A stretch of 64,000 nt of DNA, taken from positions 124,001 through 188,000 of the forward strand of contig OY969802.1 of NCBI GenBank assembly GCA_963703235.1. Reading direction: 5' to 3'. Each line of letters opens with the position of its first letter. Within the stretch, counting starts at the first letter, position 1. Positions 52,736 to 63,207 of the stretch are shown piece by piece. A model generated the notes under the pieces. That model was not told where the DNA came from, searched no databases, and worked only from the letters and a program-made list of their open reading frames with translations. The position numbers and the translations under genes were made by a program. Source of the DNA: VRUE01 sp963703235. GTDB taxonomy: Bacteria > Actinomycetota > Thermoleophilia > Solirubrobacterales > 70-9.

Positions 52736-54031
52736 CTAGCCGCTCACCGTCGGGCGATGAGCGCCCATCGGGTCCTCCGGCGCGACCGCGTCGGCGCCCA
52801 GCTCGAACGCCTCGTGCAGCGCCTTGACCGCGTCGGGCACACGGTCGGCGGAGATGACGCAGGAGATCTTGATCGGGGAGGTGGAGATCATCTCGATGTT
52901 GATCCCCTTGCCGCCGAGGACCTCGAAGACCTTGGCGGCGACGCCGGGGTGCGAGCGCATGCCGGCGCCGACGATCGAGACCTTGCCGATTCGCTCGTCG
53001 GTGCGCACGCCCTGGCTGACGCCGAGGTCGCCGACCGTGTCGGCGGCGGTGGCGAGGTCGGCGCGATCGACGGTGAAGGAAAGGTCGGCGAGGGCGTCGT
53101 CGCCGACCGGCTCGTTCTGGATGATCACGTCGACGTTGACGCCGGCGTCGGCCAGCGCGGTGAAGATCCTGCCGGCGACGCCGGGCTCGTCGCGGACGCC
53201 GACCAGCGTCACCCGCGCCTCGCCGTCGGAGTGGGTCACCGCCGTTACGAAAGGTTGCTCCATGGTCTCCTGCTCGCTCTCCGCTTCGCTGACGACGAGG
53301 GTACCGGGGCCGTCCTCGAAGCTGCTGCGGGTGTGGATGCGGACCCCGTTGTTGCGGGCGTACTCGACCGAGCGCAGCTGCAGCACCTTGGCGCCGGAGG
53401 CCGACATCTCGAGCATCTCCTCGTAGGAGACACGCGGCAGCTTGCGCGCGTCGGGGACGATCCGCGGGTCGGCGCTGAAAACGCCGGCGACGTCGGTGTA
53501 GATCTCGCAGACGCTGGCGCCGAGGGCGGCGGCAAGCGCGACCGCCGTCGTGTCGGAGCCGCCGCGGCCGAGCGTGGTGACGTCGCGGCTGTCGGTCGAG
53601 ACGCCCTGGAAGCCGGCGACGAGGACGATCCGGTCCTCGCCCAGGTTCTCCTCGATCCGGTCGGCCTTGACGTCGATGATCTTGGCCCTGGTGTGGGAGG
53701 AGTCGGTGACGATCCCCGCCTGCGAGCCGGTCATCGAGATCGCCTGGTGGCCCATGTCGTGGATCGCCATCGCGCAGAGGGCGCAGGAGATCCGCTCGCC
53801 GGTCGAGAGCAGCATGTCCATCTCGCGCGAGTCGGGCCGCTCGGAGATCTCCAGCGCCTGGGCGACCAGCTCGTCGGTCGTCTTGCCGCGCGCCGAGAGC
53901 ACCGCGACGACGCCGCAGCCGGCCTCGCGCGCGGCGACGATCCGCCGCGCCGCCCGCTTGATCTCCTCGGCGCCGGCGACCGAGGTGCCGCCGAACTTCA
54001 TCACGACGATGTCGGACTTCGCTTCGCTCAT
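52736..54031 (-). CDS. lysC: Aspartate kinase
   Basis: 431 residues. Kinase domain: IVVMKFGGTSVAGAEEI (~8-23), LVAGFQGVSTDSRDVTTLGRGGSDTTAVALAAAL (~135-168), EIYTDVAGVFSADPRIVPDARKL. Two ACT domains (from ~275) include VTLVGVRDEPGVAGRIFTALADAGVNVD and VSIVGAGMRSHPGVAAKVFEVLGGKGINIEMISTS, the site of feedback control, probably by lysine and threonine. The alpha/beta arrangement with an internal beta start, as in Corynebacterium lysC, is possible: an internal Met near 53260 precedes the ACT part. With asd it makes aspartate semialdehyde. Confidence 0.97.
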   Translation of the reverse strand: MSEAKSDIVVMKFGGTSVAGAEEIKRAARRIVAAREAGCGVVAVLSARGKTTDELVAQALEISERPDSREMDMLLSTGERISCALCAMAIHDMGHQAISMTGSQAGIVTDSSHTRAKIIDVKADRIEENLGEDRIVLVAGFQGVSTDSRDVTTLGRGGSDTTAVALAAALGASVCEIYTDVAGVFSADPRIVPDARKLPRVSYEEMLEMSASGAKVLQLRSVEYARNNGVRIHTRSSFEDGPGTLVVSEAESEQETMEQPFVTAVTHSDGEARVTLVGVRDEPGVAGRIFTALADAGVNVDVIIQNEPVGDDALADLSFTVDRADLATAADTVGDLGVSQGVRTDERIGKVSIVGAGMRSHPGVAAKVFEVLGGKGINIEMISTSPIKISCVISADRVPDAVKALHEAFELGADAVAPEDPMGAHRPTVSG

Positions 54032-54086
54032 GAGAACGCCCGAGGATAGTCGCCGCGTGGCGCAGCCGAGGGCAGGCGCGGGGTCC

Positions 54087-54194
54087 TCAGTCTCGAAGAG
54101 TCCTGCCGAGCGCGATGCCGGCGAGGAACGCCGCTCCCAGGAGCTGGAGCAGGGCAGTCAGGTCGCCCAGGGTCAGGGGGGCGTCAACGTACAC
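54087..54194 (-). CDS. Possible 35-residue membrane peptide after AraC gene
   Basis: A GTG at 54194, overlapping the AraC-type stop, opens a short frame: VYVDAPLTLGDLTALLQLLG then AAFLAGIALGRTLRD. It forms one amphipathic-to-hydrophobic helix (LTALLQLLGAAFLAGIALG) with a positively charged end. Translational coupling is plausible. Evidence is limited to the overlap and the membrane-like composition; it could be chance. Confidence 0.3.
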   Translation of the reverse strand: MYVDAPLTLGDLTALLQLLGAAFLAGIALGRTLRD

Positions 54195-54837
54195 CGCGCC
54201 TCCGCTTCGCCCGTCGCGCTTTCTGGTAGTCGTCGCGTGAAGGATCGCCGTGTCGGGGAAGGATGCCCCGCGCTCGTGCTTGCCGGATCGCATGCTCCCA
54301 TTCCGCGTCCGCGGCCTCCAACTGTCCGGGTCCCCAGCTGTGGCGATACGGGGAGGGCTCCGGCTGCCCTTCTTTTCTCGCGCGAGCGCGGGCCGCGGGG
54401 CTCTTGGTCGCTCCCGTCGGCCCTCCAGCGCGCTTGGGCCCTCCGGCCTTGCCGACCCGGTACCTGGCCGGGGTCATCCCGCTGTGCTCGCTGAACCTCT
54501 TGCAAAACGCCGACTGGTTCCGGTAGCCACACAGGCGGGCGACGGCCGAGACCAGGTACCTGGTCTCGGAAAGGAGCCTCTCGGCCTCGGCCATGCGCCG
54601 CCTGTCGACCTCGAGGCGGTAGTTCGACTCTTCCTGCGAGAGGAGGTATCGCAAGCGCCTGGCCCCCACACCGGCCAGTCTCGCTGCCTCCTCCTGGGTG
54701 AAGTCGGGATCGCGGAACCCCGCGTCAAGCGCGAAGTGGACTCGGTCCAGGGGCTCCAAGCCGGGATCGCCAGCCAAACGGGTGGCGGTATCCGGGTCGA
54801 GTGGCGAGTGGCCACGGGAGGGAGAGGCGTCGTTCAC
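54184..54837 (-). CDS. AraC-family helix-turn-helix regulator
   Basis: 217 residues. Unlike classical AraC proteins the HTH is in the first half: ARLAGVGARRLRYLLSQEESNYRLEVDRRRMAEAERLL and LVSAVARLCGYRNQSAFCKRFSEHSGMTPARYR (~55-130) form the two helix-turn-helix units. The C-terminal ~85 residues are basic and Pro/Gly-rich with no known fold (KEGQPEPSPYRHSWGPGQLEAADAEWEHAIRQAR). There is no sugar-binding cupin N-terminus. A 26-bp perfect palindrome lies ~60 bases upstream. The target genes are unknown. Confidence 0.85.
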   Translation of the reverse strand: MNDASPSRGHSPLDPDTATRLAGDPGLEPLDRVHFALDAGFRDPDFTQEEAARLAGVGARRLRYLLSQEESNYRLEVDRRRMAEAERLLSETRYLVSAVARLCGYRNQSAFCKRFSEHSGMTPARYRVGKAGGPKRAGGPTGATKSPAARARARKEGQPEPSPYRHSWGPGQLEAADAEWEHAIRQARARGILPRHGDPSRDDYQKARRAKRRRGVR

Positions 54838-54880
54838 ACGCTCTTTGTAGCGACCGCGCCAGGGCTCGTCAACGTCAGTT

Positions 54881-54934
54881 CACAGTGTTGTCTTCGGAGG
54901 GTCCCTTAAGGGACCCTCCGGCGATCATACTGTG
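54881..54934. promoter_or_regulatory. Perfect 26-bp palindrome upstream of the AraC and hsp20 genes
   Basis: Positions 54895-54920 are fully self-complementary (centre CCCTTAAGGG). Flanking CACAGT (54881-54886) pairs with ACTGTG (54929-54934). It lies between divergent araC-type and hsp20 genes, so it may be an operator, or it may be a palindromic repeat element. Confidence 0.55.
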
Positions 54935-55030
54935 TAATGGAACTCAAATGCCGTTGACTGGCGGGCCCGAGGGTGCTCGGCGCTCCGTTGCGATCGCGAC
55001 GATCGTCCCTGGTGGCTATGTTTTGCCCCT

Positions 55031-55473
55031 ATGCCTGAGCACGACGTATTTGCGAACTTCGCCCGGATGCGCAGGGAGATGGACCAGATGCTGGGCGGGG
55101 CCTGGGGGCGGACGGCCTACGTCAGCCGCCGCAGCAGCGGCTTCTCGCCCAACGTCGACGTCTACTACTGCGGCGAGCCGCAGCGGGCGGTGGTCAAGGT
55201 CGACCTGGCCGGCGTCGATCTCGACCAGGTCGGGATCGAGGTCAGCGGCCGTCAGCTGGCGATCGTCGGCGAACGGCCGGTGCAGGAGACGGAGGGGCGC
55301 GTCTACCAGCAGGTGGAGATCCCCTCGGGGCCGTTCCGCCGCGTCGTTGAGCTGCAAGTCGACGTCGATGCCGACCGGGCCAGGGCGACCTACGAGGACG
55401 GCGTCCTGTGCATCGACCTGCCCCTCAAGGATCCCGCCGAGACCACCCGCAGAGTGCCGATAGGGCGGGAGTG

Positions 55474-55474
<1 letters not shown>
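55031..55474 (+). CDS. hsp20: Small heat-shock protein (Hsp20/alpha-crystallin)
   Basis: 147 residues. The alpha-crystallin domain (~45-140) contains NVDVYYCGEPQRAVVKVDLAGVDLDQVGIEVSGRQLAIVGERPVQETEGRVYQQVEIPSGPFRRVVELQVDVDADRARATYEDGVLCIDLPLK in outline, with the A-x-x-x-N/D-G-V-L motif as ATYEDGVLCI. A short N-terminal region precedes it. It holds unfolded proteins in ATP-independent fashion. The stop overlaps the lon start (TGATG), so chaperone and protease are coupled. The start is ATG 55031. Confidence 0.94.
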
Positions 55475-57861
<2,387 letters not shown>

Positions 57862-57863
57862 GC

Positions 57864-59456
57864 ATGGAGGCGGCCGAAGCCCTCCGCCGGGGCAACCTGT
57901 CGACGTACCTCGAAGCGGCTCGCGAGATGGTGCGAGCGCGCTCCCGCACCTTCTGGATCGTCGCCGGCCTGACCCTGCTCGCCGCCGGTCTGCGCTTCGC
58001 GACCCTGGGCCTGCAGGCCTACCACCACGACGAGATCGTCACCGCCAGCCGCGTCCTGCGCGGGGACTTCTGGCACGCGATGGAAGCGGTCGGCTTCAGC
58101 GAGTCGGCGCCGCCGCTCTACTACGCGCTGGCCTGGTTCTGGACGCAGCTGACGGGGACCGGCGAGTACGGCCTGCGCTCGCTCTCGGCGCTGGCCGGTG
58201 TGGCGACAGTCCCGGTCGCCTACCTGCTCGGCGCCGAGCTGCGCGACCGCCGCGCCGGCATCGCCGCCGCCGCCCTCGTCGCCGTCAACCCGATGCTGCT
58301 GTGGTACTCGCAGGAGGCGCGCGGATACGCCCTGCTCGTCCTCCTCACCTCCCTCGCCCTCCTCTACTTCCTCCGCGCCCTCAACTCTCCCCGTCCGGGA
58401 CGAGCCGGGACTTATGCACCCTATGCGACCTCAAGTCGCGGCTCGTCCCGGGACCTGACGCTTTGGGGCGTCTTCTCGGGGCTGGCGATGGCGACGCACT
58501 ACTTCGCGCTGTTCCCGGTTCTCGCCGAGGCTGCGTGGCTCCTGTGGCGCCGCCGCCGCGAGGCCCTGCACGGCCTCTGGATCGTTACCGGCTTCGCCCT
58601 GCTGCTGGCGCCGCTGGCGATCCACCAGATGCTGCAGGGCCACGCCGAATGGATCGGCAACCACAGTCTCGGCCACCGTCTTTGGGAGCTGGGCGTCGTC
58701 TTCAGCGTCGGCGAGATCGGCGACATCGTCGCCCGCCCAGAGCGGCCGGCGCTGGCGCTTGTCCCGGTGGCGTTGATCGTCGCCCTGCTCGCACTGCTGG
58801 CGAGGCGGGGGGAACGGCGCGAGCGCCGAGCCGCGGGACGGGTGCTGGCGATCGCCGCCGCCACGGTCGCGATCCCGCTGGTGCTCGCCGTGCTCGCTCC
58901 GAGCAAGGACTACGTGCTGGCCCGCAACCTGCTGCCGGCGCTGGTGCCGCTGCTGTTGGCCGCGGGGATCGCGGCGACGCTGCGCGGCGCCCGCCGCAGC
59001 GGCGCCCTGCTCGGCGCCGCGCTGTTCGCCTACTCGCTTGGCTTCTGCTTGGTCGCAAGCTTCTCGCCTGCCTTCCAACGGCCCGACTGGGAGGCGGTCT
59101 CGGCGAAGCTGGGGGAGCCGCAGGCGCCGCGGGCGATGGTCAGCTGGACCCTGGGGCACGCCTCGTTGCGCTACTACCTCTCGACCGGCTCCTTCCAAGC
59201 GCGGCCGTCGGAAGGCTTCACCTGGCACGTGCACGAGATCGACTTCGTCTCGGACGGACCGGCCCCGCCCGTGCCGGCAAGACTCCTCGGCCCTCGCTTC
59301 CGCCAGGTCGGCTATGAGCGAGCAGGGCGTCTATACGTGCGGCGCTACGCCCTGCCCGGCTCCGATCTGGCGCGCCTGCGGCTGAAGAGGGTGCGCGGGG
59401 CGGACCTCGAGTTTCGCTCCAACGGTGTCCTCCTCGACGGCATCGGCCCACCCTGA
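57864..59456 (+). CDS. GT-C (GT39-like) membrane glycosyltransferase with inserted repeat
   Basis: 530 residues; ~10 transmembrane helices from FWIVAGLTLLAAGLRFATLG on. The first outer loop has LQAYHHDEIVTA with the D-E pair typical of GT-C/GT39 enzymes using polyprenyl-phosphate sugars, and LWYSQEARGYALLVLLTSLALLYFLRAL continues the family pattern. At residues ~177-197 (SPRPGRAGTYAPYATSSRG) the reading is interrupted by ~20 residues encoded by a palindromic repeat (58393-58454), after which the helix LTLWGVFSGLAMATHYFAL resumes in frame. The C-terminal ~120 residues form an outside domain. The substrate is unknown. Confidence 0.87.
   Translation: MEAAEALRRGNLSTYLEAAREMVRARSRTFWIVAGLTLLAAGLRFATLGLQAYHHDEIVTASRVLRGDFWHAMEAVGFSESAPPLYYALAWFWTQLTGTGEYGLRSLSALAGVATVPVAYLLGAELRDRRAGIAAAALVAVNPMLLWYSQEARGYALLVLLTSLALLYFLRALNSPRPGRAGTYAPYATSSRGSSRDLTLWGVFSGLAMATHYFALFPVLAEAAWLLWRRRREALHGLWIVTGFALLLAPLAIHQMLQGHAEWIGNHSLGHRLWELGVVFSVGEIGDIVARPERPALALVPVALIVALLALLARRGERRERRAAGRVLAIAAATVAIPLVLAVLAPSKDYVLARNLLPALVPLLLAAGIAATLRGARRSGALLGAALFAYSLGFCLVASFSPAFQRPDWEAVSAKLGEPQAPRAMVSWTLGHASLRYYLSTGSFQARPSEGFTWHVHEIDFVSDGPAPPVPARLLGPRFRQVGYERAGRLYVRRYALPGSDLARLRLKRVRGADLEFRSNGVLLDGIGPP
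58393..58454. repeat. REP-like palindrome family B, in-frame copy in glycosyltransferase
   Basis: CCGGGACGAGCCG (58395-58407) pairs perfectly with CGGCTCGTCCCGG (58439-58451); inner GACTT (58409-58413) can pair with AAGTC (58433-58437). It shares GACGAGCCG and TTATGCACCC with the copy at 63137-63185, where the corresponding inner pair is GAGTT/AACTC. Confidence 0.8.
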
Positions 59457-59562
59457 GGATCAGCCGGATGTCGCATTTCTTTCCGCTGTGCGGAATCAGC
59501 TACGACCGCGTTTAAGGTCTATGCTCAGCGGGAATCGGATTGATCCCCAGCGAGGAGAAGGC

Positions 59563-60003
59563 ATGAGCAAGACCAAGGCGACCCACACTGCCGACCGCGC
59601 CGCAGATCTCTACTCGACTGCGCGCGAGAACCCGTATGTGCAGCGGTTGATCGAGGACGAAGAGCTGCGCGACAGCCTGCGCGATGCATTCGAAGCCGTT
59701 CGCGGTGCCTACTCCCGCGCTACCGGCAATGGCAAGGGCGCGGTCAAGGCCGTGACCAGCGACAAGAAGGTGCAGAAGGACCTCCGCTCCGCCGCCGAAA
59801 GCCTGCGCGACGCAACCGAGCAGCTGAAGGCGCCGAAGCGCCGCCGCAAGGGCGGCCTCGGTCGACTCATCCTCCTCGGCTTGGTCGCCGGGACGATCGC
59901 GTTGGTGCTGAGCGAGGGCGCACGCAAGGCCGTCCTCGACGCGCTCTTCGGCGCCGAGGAGGAGTTCGAGTACACGAGCACGACCAGCATCAACGGGGCA
60001 TAG
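59563..60003 (+). CDS. Hypothetical membrane-anchored protein (146 aa)
   Basis: 146 residues from ATG 59563 after a GAGGAGAAGG site. The first half is helical (ADRAADLYSTARENPYVQRLIEDEELRDSLRDAFEAVRGAYSRATG), then a Lys-rich helix (DKKVQKDLRSAAESLRDATEQLKAPKRRRKGG). One transmembrane helix (LILLGLVAGTIALVLSE, ~103-119) is followed by a short C-terminus (EEEFEYTSTTSINGA). It looks like a membrane-tethered helical protein; the family is not one I can name. The stop TAG is the first triplet of the 166-bp stem-loop that follows. Confidence 0.78.
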   Translation: MSKTKATHTADRAADLYSTARENPYVQRLIEDEELRDSLRDAFEAVRGAYSRATGNGKGAVKAVTSDKKVQKDLRSAAESLRDATEQLKAPKRRRKGGLGRLILLGLVAGTIALVLSEGARKAVLDALFGAEEEFEYTSTTSINGA

Positions 60004-60166
60004 ATGACCTCCTCGAATTGCCGCACCCGCGGATGACTCGCCTGGCGCTGCGCTGGATCGCCACCCACCTCCTCACGAATAGCTCTGCTATTCGCTCGTC
60101 GGCGTGCGGCGCCCAGCTTGGCCAGTCGCGTCCCCTCGGGCACGTCAATTGCGAGGCGGCCATCTA
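60001..60166. repeat. 166-nt imperfect stem-loop starting at a stop codon
   Basis: Left arm 60001-60062 and right arm 60105-60166 pair over ~60 bases with scattered mismatches (TAGATG...CATCTA at the ends). The apex is a perfect hairpin CGAATAGC-TCT-GCTATTCG (60076-60094). The first triplet is the TAG stop of the preceding gene. It lies between that gene and the TetR gene and is candidate MITE, terminator or RNA structure. Confidence 0.65.
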
Positions 60167-60207
60167 TGCCCCGAACGGCGGGGTACCCAGCAATAGACTG
60201 TGACGAT

Positions 60208-60816
60208 ATGGAGGCTGCTACCAAAGAGCGCGAGCTGAGCGGCGAAAAGGCGCAGCGCATCGTCGATGCGATGCGCGAGAGCGTCGCCAAGCGTGGCGCC
60301 GCCGGATCGACTTTCGAGCACGTCGCCCGCGAGGCGGGGGTCAGCCGTGGCCTCCTCCACTACTACTTCGGGACCAAGGAGCGGCTGCTGGTCGAGGTCG
60401 TCCGCCGCGACGCCGAGATCCGCGTCGCCCGGCTCGACGAGCCGCTTGCCCGAGCGGAGACGGTCGACGACGTCCTCGACGTCCTCGTCGCCAGCCTCAC
60501 CGACCTGATCGAGAACGAACCCGCCTTCTTCCTCCTGCTCTACGAGCTGTTCAGCGCCGGTCGCCGCAACCCCGACATCCAGCGCGAGGTCGGCCAGCTC
60601 TTCGATCGCACCCGCTCCCATGTCGCCGAGGTGCTGGAGGCGAAGGAGCGCGAGGGCGTGATCGGCCTCCGCTACGACGCCGAGGCGATCGTCGCCTACC
60701 TGTTCGCGGTCGGCGACGGCTTCGCGCTGCAGGCGCTATCCGATCCCGACCGGGACATCGGATCGGCACTGGAGGCTGGCGCAGCCTCCGCCCGCTTCCT
60801 GCTCACCGCCGAGTAG
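60208..60816 (+). CDS. TetR-family transcriptional regulator
   Basis: 202 residues from ATG 60208. HTH: RIVDAMRESVAKRGAAGSTFEHVAREAGVSRGLLHYYFGTKERLL (~14-58) is the TetR N-terminal domain. The C-terminal ligand domain (~70-200) includes VLVASLTDLIENEPAFFLLLYELFSAGRRNPDI and a long helical end (AIVAYLFAVGDGFALQAL). It directly precedes an MMPL-type exporter gene (83 bases), which it probably represses until an inducer binds. Confidence 0.92.
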   Translation: MEAATKERELSGEKAQRIVDAMRESVAKRGAAGSTFEHVAREAGVSRGLLHYYFGTKERLLVEVVRRDAEIRVARLDEPLARAETVDDVLDVLVASLTDLIENEPAFFLLLYELFSAGRRNPDIQREVGQLFDRTRSHVAEVLEAKEREGVIGLRYDAEAIVAYLFAVGDGFALQALSDPDRDIGSALEAGAASARFLLTAE

Positions 60817-60899
60817 CACTTCCCCCGCGGTCGCGTCCGTTGGAGTGATCGTCCTCACAGACTTCTCTCCGGTGCTGCGAAAAGCTGGCTGACCAGCCA

Positions 60900-63119
60900 A
60901 TGCACGACGCGATGACTCAGCTGGCGAGGTTCTTGGGGCGCAGGCGGCGCCTCGTCGTCGCCGTTTGGGTTCTGATCGTGATTGCCTCGCTGCCGCTCGC
61001 CGCCCGCCAGACCGAACACCTGACCGGCGGTGGCTTCGACGTGCCGGGCAGCGAATCGAAGGTCGTCGCCGACGCGCTGCAGGGCGAGTTCGCCGAGCAG
61101 GCCAACGGGGTCGCTGTCTCGCTGCAGGCAGATCCCGGTGTCAGCGCCGCCGAGAGCTCGGCAGCGGTGCGCCGGGTGCGGCGCGAGGTGGCCGCGACCG
61201 AGGGCATCGCGCTGCCGCCGCCGGTTGCGCGGCGCGGCGAGCTGCAGCTGCGGCGCACCGGCAGGGCACTGCTGCCGCTCTCCAGCAGCGTCTCCTCGGA
61301 CGAGCTGGTCGACTCGGCGGTGACCCTGCGCGACGGGCTCGACCCCGGCGTCGCCGTCGGTGGCGTTACGCCCTACCTGGCCGGTCAGGCGACCGTCTGG
61401 GCCGGGATGCAGGAGCTGTCGAAGGAAGACCTCGCCAAGGCCGAGGCCAGCGGCTTCCCGATCGTCGCCCTGATCCTGCTCGTCGTCTTCGGCTCGCTGG
61501 CCGCCGCGGCGCTGCCGCTGTCGCTCGGGTTCGTCAGCGTGATCGTCACCGGCGCCCTGATCTACTTCCTCTCGCTGCAGATGTCGACCTCGGTCTTCGT
61601 CACCAACATGGCCTCGATGATCGGGATCGGGGTGGCGATCGACTACTCGCTCTTCATCCTCGCCCGCTACCGCGAGGAGCGCCGCGATGGGCGCGATTGC
61701 GACGAGGCGCGCTCGCAGGCGCTGGCGACCTCGGGGCTGGCGGTCGCCTTCTCCGGGATCGCCGTGATCGTCTCGCTGGCCGGTCTCTGGATGGTCGACA
61801 ACCAGGCGCTGCGCTCGATGGCGCTCGGCGCGATGACCGTAGTTGCCGTCTCGATCCTCACGGCGACGACGCTGCTGCCGGCGCTGATCGCCCTGCTCGG
61901 CGATCGCGTGATGCCGGGAGGCGTGGTCGCCAGGGTCCTGCGCTTCGTCAAGAGAATCAAGCCCGCCGCCTCCTCTGCTTCCGCGTCCGGGGGCGGCGGG
62001 GTGGGGCCCGGGTTCTGGGAAAGATGGACCCGGCGCGTCATGGCCCGCCCCTGGCTCGCGGTTACCGGTGCCGCCGGGGTGCTGCTCTTCCTCGCCCTGC
62101 CGGTCCTCTCGCTCGAGACCGGCACCGAGGCGATCGAGCAGTTCCCCAAGGACAGCGACGTGCGGGTCGGCAACGGGCTGGCCTCGGCGCAGCTGGGCGG
62201 CGGCGCCGACCCGGTCCAGATCGTCGCCGCCTTCCCCGGGGAGGTCGACCGCGGCGCCGTCGGCTCCTTCGTCCGCGAACTGCGTGCCGCCCCCGGGGTC
62301 AGCTCGGTCTCGCCACCCGTCTACGCAGGCGGCAGCGCCTTGATTGAGGCGACCTCCCGCGCGCAGAGCGATACCGAGGCGGCGACGGCGCTCGTCACCC
62401 GCTTGCGCGACGACCTCGTGCCGGCGAGCGCCCTGGCTGGGGTGGCGACGGTCGACGTCGGCGGCGAGACCGCGCGCACCGACGACGCCCGCGCCCAGAT
62501 CTCTGGCTCGCTCTGGAAGATCATCGGCTTCGTCCTCGCGCTCAGCTTCGTCGTCCTGATGGTGATGCTGCGCTCGCTGCTGTTGCCGCTGAAGGCGGTG
62601 CTGATGAACCTGCTCTCGATCGGCGCCGCCTACGGCGTTCTCGTCGCCGTCTTCCAGTGGGGCTGGCTCGACAGCGTGCTCGGCTTCGAAAGCCTCGGGG
62701 CGCTCGACACGATCAACGTGCCGCTGATCTTCGCGATCGTCTTCGGCCTCTCGATGGACTACGAGGTCTTCCTGATGTCCCGCATCCGCGAGCGCTACCT
62801 GCGCCACGGCGACAACGAACGAGCCGTCGCCGAGGGCCTCGCCTCCAGCGCCCGCACGATCTCCTCGGCGGCGCTGATCATGAGCTCGGTCTTCGCCGTC
62901 TTCGTCCTCACCGGTGTGCCCTCGATCAAGGAGCTGGGCCTCGGCTGCGCGGTGGCGATCGCCCTCGACGCAACGCTCGTGCGGCTGATCCTCGTCCCCG
63001 GCGCGATGAAGCTGATGGGCGAGTGGAACTGGTGGATGCCGTCCTGGCTGGACCGGCTCCTGCCCGACCTCAGCTTTGAGGCTGGCGGCAAGGCCGAGCC
63101 CGAGCCAGCCGAGGCCTGA
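60900..63119 (+). CDS. MMPL/RND-family exporter (TetR-linked)
   Basis: 739 residues. Two halves each with an outer domain and six helices: the N-terminal helix (LVVAVWVLIVIASLPLAARQ) and outer loop, helices from FPIVALILLVVFGSLAAAALPL, IGIGVAIDYSLFILARYREERRDG, then a second half with LAVTGAAGVLLFLALPVLSLE, FGLSMDYEVFLMSRIRERYLRHGDNERAV and GCAVAIALDATLVRLILVPGAMKLM. The paired D-Y in GVAIDY and LSMDY fit proton-coupled MMPL transport. The substrate is probably a lipid or drug. The start is either 60900 or the in-frame ATG 60912. A 23-bp perfect hairpin follows the gene. Confidence 0.92.
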   Translation: MHDAMTQLARFLGRRRRLVVAVWVLIVIASLPLAARQTEHLTGGGFDVPGSESKVVADALQGEFAEQANGVAVSLQADPGVSAAESSAAVRRVRREVAATEGIALPPPVARRGELQLRRTGRALLPLSSSVSSDELVDSAVTLRDGLDPGVAVGGVTPYLAGQATVWAGMQELSKEDLAKAEASGFPIVALILLVVFGSLAAAALPLSLGFVSVIVTGALIYFLSLQMSTSVFVTNMASMIGIGVAIDYSLFILARYREERRDGRDCDEARSQALATSGLAVAFSGIAVIVSLAGLWMVDNQALRSMALGAMTVVAVSILTATTLLPALIALLGDRVMPGGVVARVLRFVKRIKPAASSASASGGGGVGPGFWERWTRRVMARPWLAVTGAAGVLLFLALPVLSLETGTEAIEQFPKDSDVRVGNGLASAQLGGGADPVQIVAAFPGEVDRGAVGSFVRELRAAPGVSSVSPPVYAGGSALIEATSRAQSDTEAATALVTRLRDDLVPASALAGVATVDVGGETARTDDARAQISGSLWKIIGFVLALSFVVLMVMLRSLLLPLKAVLMNLLSIGAAYGVLVAVFQWGWLDSVLGFESLGALDTINVPLIFAIVFGLSMDYEVFLMSRIRERYLRHGDNERAVAEGLASSARTISSAALIMSSVFAVFVLTGVPSIKELGLGCAVAIALDATLVRLILVPGAMKLMGEWNWWMPSWLDRLLPDLSFEAGGKAEPEPAEA

Positions 63120-63136
63120 GCCCCCCAGACGAGACA

Positions 63137-63185
63137 GACGAGCCGTGAGTTATGCACCCTCTGGGTGCATAACTCACGGCTCGTC
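63137..63185. terminator. Perfect 23-bp hairpin after MMPL gene (palindrome family B)
   Basis: Positions 63137-63159 (GACGAGCCGTGAGTTATGCA...) are an exact inverted match to 63163-63185 with a TCT loop. It lies 17 bases after the MMPL stop and 22 bases before the amidase ATG. It shares sequence with the in-gene copy at 58393-58454. Confidence 0.8.
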
Positions 63186-63207
63186 CCGCCGGGATACGAT
63201 CCCCGGC

